This document shows positions 20,172-22,529 of a stretch of 22,529 bases of DNA, piece after piece (position 1 is the stretch's first letter; each line of letters begins with the position of its first letter). Below the pieces are notes generated by a model. The model saw only the letters and a list, made by a program, of their open reading frames with translations. It was not told where the DNA came from and searched no databases. Made by a program: the position numbers and the translations under genes. The stretch spans positions 1 through 22,529 of the forward strand of contig JAISCU010000123.1 in the NCBI GenBank assembly GCA_031265345.1, read 5' to 3'. The stretch is from Bifidobacteriaceae bacterium. GTDB taxonomy: Bacteria > Actinomycetota > Actinomycetes > Actinomycetales > WQXJ01.

Positions 20172-21182
20172 ATGGCTGATTCGTCGGCGCGCAGCCGCGC
20201 TGTTCCGTGGGACCGCATCGAAGCGGATCGGTTGGTGCTGGTGCTCGGTCCCGAGGATTTGCTGGCAGATCGAGCCGTTCAGCGGTTGGGACGTCTGGCA
20301 CGCGAGGAGCATGCCGATCTCGATTTCACCCAGATCAACGCCGCCGACGCCGGTCGAGACGCTTTGGCTGCGGCAGCCAGCGGCTCCCTGTTCGCGGATT
20401 ACACGGTCGTCGTGGTGAACCAGGCGGAGAAGGCCGGAGCTGATTTCTTGAACGGGGCGCTGGCCTATGTCGCGTCCCCGAGCCCGGACGCGATGGTGAT
20501 TTTCCGTCACGCGGGCGGTCGCTCGGGCAAGAAGTTGGTCGATGCGCTGCGGAAGGCTCGTGCGGCCGAGGTCCAGGCCGACCCGATCCGTTACGACCGC
20601 GACAAGGAGGCCTTCGCGAGGGCCGAGTTCCGGCGTGGTGGCCGGGGCGTCGACGCGCGGGCGGTCACGGCTCTGGTCGAGGCGGTGGGCTCGGACTTGC
20701 GTGAACTGGCTTCGGCTGCCGAGCAGATGATGGCGGACACCACCGGGCCGATCACCGCCCAATTGGTTGAGCGCTATTACGGTGGTCGTCTCGAGACCAC
20801 TTCTTTCAAGGTCGCCGATGCCGCCGTGGTCGGCAATGTCGGAGAGGCCTTGCGCCTGGCGCGTTACGCGTTGGGCTCGGGGGTCGATCCGGTGCCGATG
20901 ATCGGAGCGTTGGCCGGGAAGCTGAGGACCTTGGCGAAAGTCGGCGGGGCGGTGCAGGTGGGAAAGGACCCGGTCAAAGACCTGAAGATGAACAGTTGGC
21001 AGGCCGATCAAGCTCGCCGGGCGCTCCAACATTGGGATGGCGCCGGCTTGGCTCGCGCGATCCTGGCGGTCGCGAAGGCCGATGCTCAAGTGAAGGGTCT
21101 GGGCGGGTCGAGCTCCAAGACCGCCCGCCAATACGCTGTCGAACGGGCCATCGTCGCGGTCGCGACGTCAGCGCGGGCCTGA
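20172..21182 (+). CDS. holA: DNA polymerase III delta subunit
   Basis: A 336-residue clamp-loader subunit that opens the beta sliding clamp during replication. It starts with a small N-terminal AAA-like domain ([18 protein letters not shown]), followed by the DnaN-contact region ([20 protein letters not shown]). The middle reads [22 protein letters not shown], typical of actinobacterial HolA. The C-terminal helical collar domain has [20 protein letters not shown] and [15 protein letters not shown], matching the family. The length is usual. ATG 20172 has GGGAAGA about 9 nt upstream; a GTG at 20079 is in frame but would add a random-looking N-terminus and read through the palindromes. In most actinobacteria holA follows comEA/comEC; here the upstream neighbour is glgC, divergent, so that context is lost. 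Confidence 0.92.
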   Translation: MADSSARSRAVPWDRIEADRLVLVLGPEDLLADRAVQRLGRLAREEHADLDFTQINAADAGRDALAAAASGSLFADYTVVVVNQAEKAGADFLNGALAYVASPSPDAMVIFRHAGGRSGKKLVDALRKARAAEVQADPIRYDRDKEAFARAEFRRGGRGVDARAVTALVEAVGSDLRELASAAEQMMADTTGPITAQLVERYYGGRLETTSFKVADAAVVGNVGEALRLARYALGSGVDPVPMIGALAGKLRTLAKVGGAVQVGKDPVKDLKMNSWQADQARRALQHWDGAGLARAILAVAKADAQVKGLGGSSSKTARQYAVERAIVAVATSARA

Positions 21183-21195
21183 CTCGACTTCGAGA

Positions 21196-21243
21196 GGACC
21201 AGCGGGGCCGACGTTTCGCGTTGTCTTTCGTATTCGCTGGTCC
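21196..21243. terminator. 9-bp inverted repeat between convergent holA and HNH gene
   Basis: GGACCAGCG (21196-21204) and CGCTGGTCC (21235-21243) are perfect inverted repeats with a 30-nt loop, starting 14 nt after the holA stop. The loop is long for a simple terminator, but it is the only strong structure between the convergent genes. Confidence 0.4.
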
Positions 21244-21296
21244 GGCGCGGGCCGAGCCGAATCGCCGCAGCCGCCCCTGGCCATGTGCGTGTCGGC

Positions 21297-22529
21297 TCAT
21301 TCCCGCTGACTGGTCAGAACTGGTGGGCTGTGTGGCGGGGTGATGGTGGTCTGGCCGGTGGCGGGGTCGTGGTTGTGTGCCCATCCGTGGTGGGTCTTCA
21401 GCTGGTGGTGGGCTTTGCATAAGAGTTGCATGTTCGAACCGGTGGTCTGCTCGATGGCGGGTCTCGACGGGTCGTAGGGGACCCGATGGTCGGCTTCGCA
21501 CCTGCCTGGCGGCGCGGAGCAGTTCGGCGCCACGCAGCCGCGGTCCCTGGCCTCCAGCAGGAGCCTCAGCTTGGCGCCCGCCTGGTAGGAGTCGCTGGCG
21601 ATGGTGTTGGCGGGCCAATCGGCCGGGTCCGGCAGTGCGCCAGGCGTCCCGGTTGCCGACCCGGCCGCCATCCTTGCTGGGCTGGTCGCCGTCCCACCGG
21701 TCGTGTTGGGGAAGGCGCCCGTTGGCCAGTCTGCCGGGTGGACGACCAGTCCGGGTTGCAGGACCCGGTCGCCGAGTCCGACCAAGCGGCCGGCGTCCTC
21801 GACCAGAGCCTGCCAAGTCGCGTCTTTCGCGAGTTCGCGGATCACGTCGGCGGGTATGGGGGTGTCGTCGGACAGCCAACCCGGCTGGTCCGACGAGCCG
21901 AGCAGGGTCCCGGCGGGCACGTGGATGAGCATGTGCGGGCGGGCCATCAACTGGTTCACGGACTTCGCGCGCTCCTCCGGGGCGTCGCATGGCGTCCACA
22001 TCGAGCAGAACACGTCGAACGACCGCTGCGCCGGGGTCCTGGACACCTCGAGGTCTTTGTCGAACTCGGCGGTCTTCCTCGCGGCGGCCTCGACCCCGTC
22101 CATCACCGTCCGCAGCTCCACGGCCGGGCCGAACGCCGTAAGCTGCGCCATGCCGTAGGGCTTGGGCACGAGTTTAACGTTGCGTTTCTCGACCTCCTGG
22201 GCGTGCCCCTTCTGCAGCGCGGCCGGGTCGAGGTGGGAGACCAGCCGTTCGGCGAAGGCCTTGACCTTCCCGGTCGGCTGGTCCTTCGCCAGCCTCACCC
22301 CGGACTCGACCACCTTCTGCTGCACCTCGGGGTCGTCCGACCTGCGGGCGGCGGTGACGACCGCGTCCGTCGACTCGACGGTGAGCTCGCCCCGGTCCTG
22401 CGCCTCGCGCACCACCGGCAGGTCCAGCCCGGCCGCCCCGGCCCTGGCGGCCTGTTTGGCTTGTTTGCCGGTCATCGCGTTCCGCAGACCGTGCTGCGCG
22501 ACGACACCCCAGCCCGACCGCTCGCGCTG
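21297..22529 (-). CDS. DUF222 / HNH endonuclease family protein (5' end outside window)
   Basis: The frame is open through the right edge, so the true start lies outside; 410 codons are visible. The N-terminal part (AVVTAARRSDDPEVQQKVVE ... AERLVSHLDPAALQKGHAQE ... LTAFGPAVELRTVMDGVEAA) is a DUF222-like helical region, as in the 13E12-type repeats of mycobacteria and many other actinobacteria. The C-terminus carries an HNH nuclease: DRGCVAPNCSAPPGRCEADH, then NMQLLCKAHHQLKTHHGW. The Cys-x4-Cys and Cys-x2-His pairs bind zinc, and the EADH and HH histidines form the metal-binding active site. These proteins often occur in many near-identical copies and are probably mobile or linked to genome plasticity; their precise role is unclear. 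The tail (DPATGQTTITPPHSPPVL) is typical of the family. ATG 22475 is only an internal candidate. Confidence 0.87.
   Translation of the reverse strand, partial: QRERSGWGVVAQHGLRNAMTGKQAKQAARAGAAGLDLPVVREAQDRGELTVESTDAVVTAARRSDDPEVQQKVVESGVRLAKDQPTGKVKAFAERLVSHLDPAALQKGHAQEVEKRNVKLVPKPYGMAQLTAFGPAVELRTVMDGVEAAARKTAEFDKDLEVSRTPAQRSFDVFCSMWTPCDAPEERAKSVNQLMARPHMLIHVPAGTLLGSSDQPGWLSDDTPIPADVIRELAKDATWQALVEDAGRLVGLGDRVLQPGLVVHPADWPTGAFPNTTGGTATSPARMAAGSATGTPGALPDPADWPANTIASDSYQAGAKLRLLLEARDRGCVAPNCSAPPGRCEADHRVPYDPSRPAIEQTTGSNMQLLCKAHHQLKTHHGWAHNHDPATGQTTITPPHSPPVLTSQRE

Noticed and set aside
20815..20825. CGATGCCGCC core inside holA
   Set aside because: Encodes conserved residues of the HolA collar domain; no flanking similarity to the repeat.

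Overview
The window is high-GC DNA with short intergenic gaps, stop/start overlaps, two pairs of convergent genes only 4 bp apart, and frequent GTG starts. Gene content (DUF222/HNH endonuclease, ADP-glucose-type glycogen gene, stand-alone beta-carbonic anhydrase, actinobacterial-type MacB/FtsX exporter, FitA/FitB-like toxin-antitoxin pair) fits a chromosomal segment of an actinobacterium. I cannot place it below class level. No phage, plasmid, CRISPR, rRNA or tRNA signal was seen, and nothing here amounts to a clearly new multi-gene system.

Left third (1-8250): the 3' end of a membrane glycosyltransferase gene and a GtrA-like flippase gene, probably one operon for surface polysaccharide. Next come a four-cysteine lipoprotein of unknown role, a 14-helix-type drug MFS exporter (minus), an orphan ribbon-helix-helix protein (minus), pyruvate:quinone oxidoreductase PoxB (minus), beta-carbonic anhydrase (plus, divergent from poxB) and a YbfB/YjiJ-type MFS transporter (minus).

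Middle (8250-12480): a GH13 alpha-glucosidase divergent from the YbfB-type transporter across a promoter region rich in dyads. A small unknown protein and an unknown membrane protein (both minus) follow, then a FitA/FitB-type toxin-antitoxin pair (plus).

Right third (12480-22529): a two-gene ABC exporter operon (MacB/LolD-type ATPase overlapping a 10-helix-type FtsX permease), an NfeD-like/flotillin pair, and a glgC-serB pair overlapping by 4 nt, all on the minus strand. Then come holA (DNA polymerase III delta, plus) and a DUF222/HNH endonuclease (minus) running off the right edge.

The points most worth a second look are: (i) the ABC ATPase has Asn in place of the invariant Walker A Lys while every other ATPase motif is intact; (ii) a short dispersed repeat, two copies 29/32 identical and one shorter relative, lies just 3' of three minus-strand genes; (iii) two or three genes have no Shine-Dalgarno sequence but a -10 box placed exactly so that transcription would begin at the start codon; (iv) several clean dyads suggest local autoregulation at the GH13/MFS, toxin-antitoxin and orphan RHH loci.
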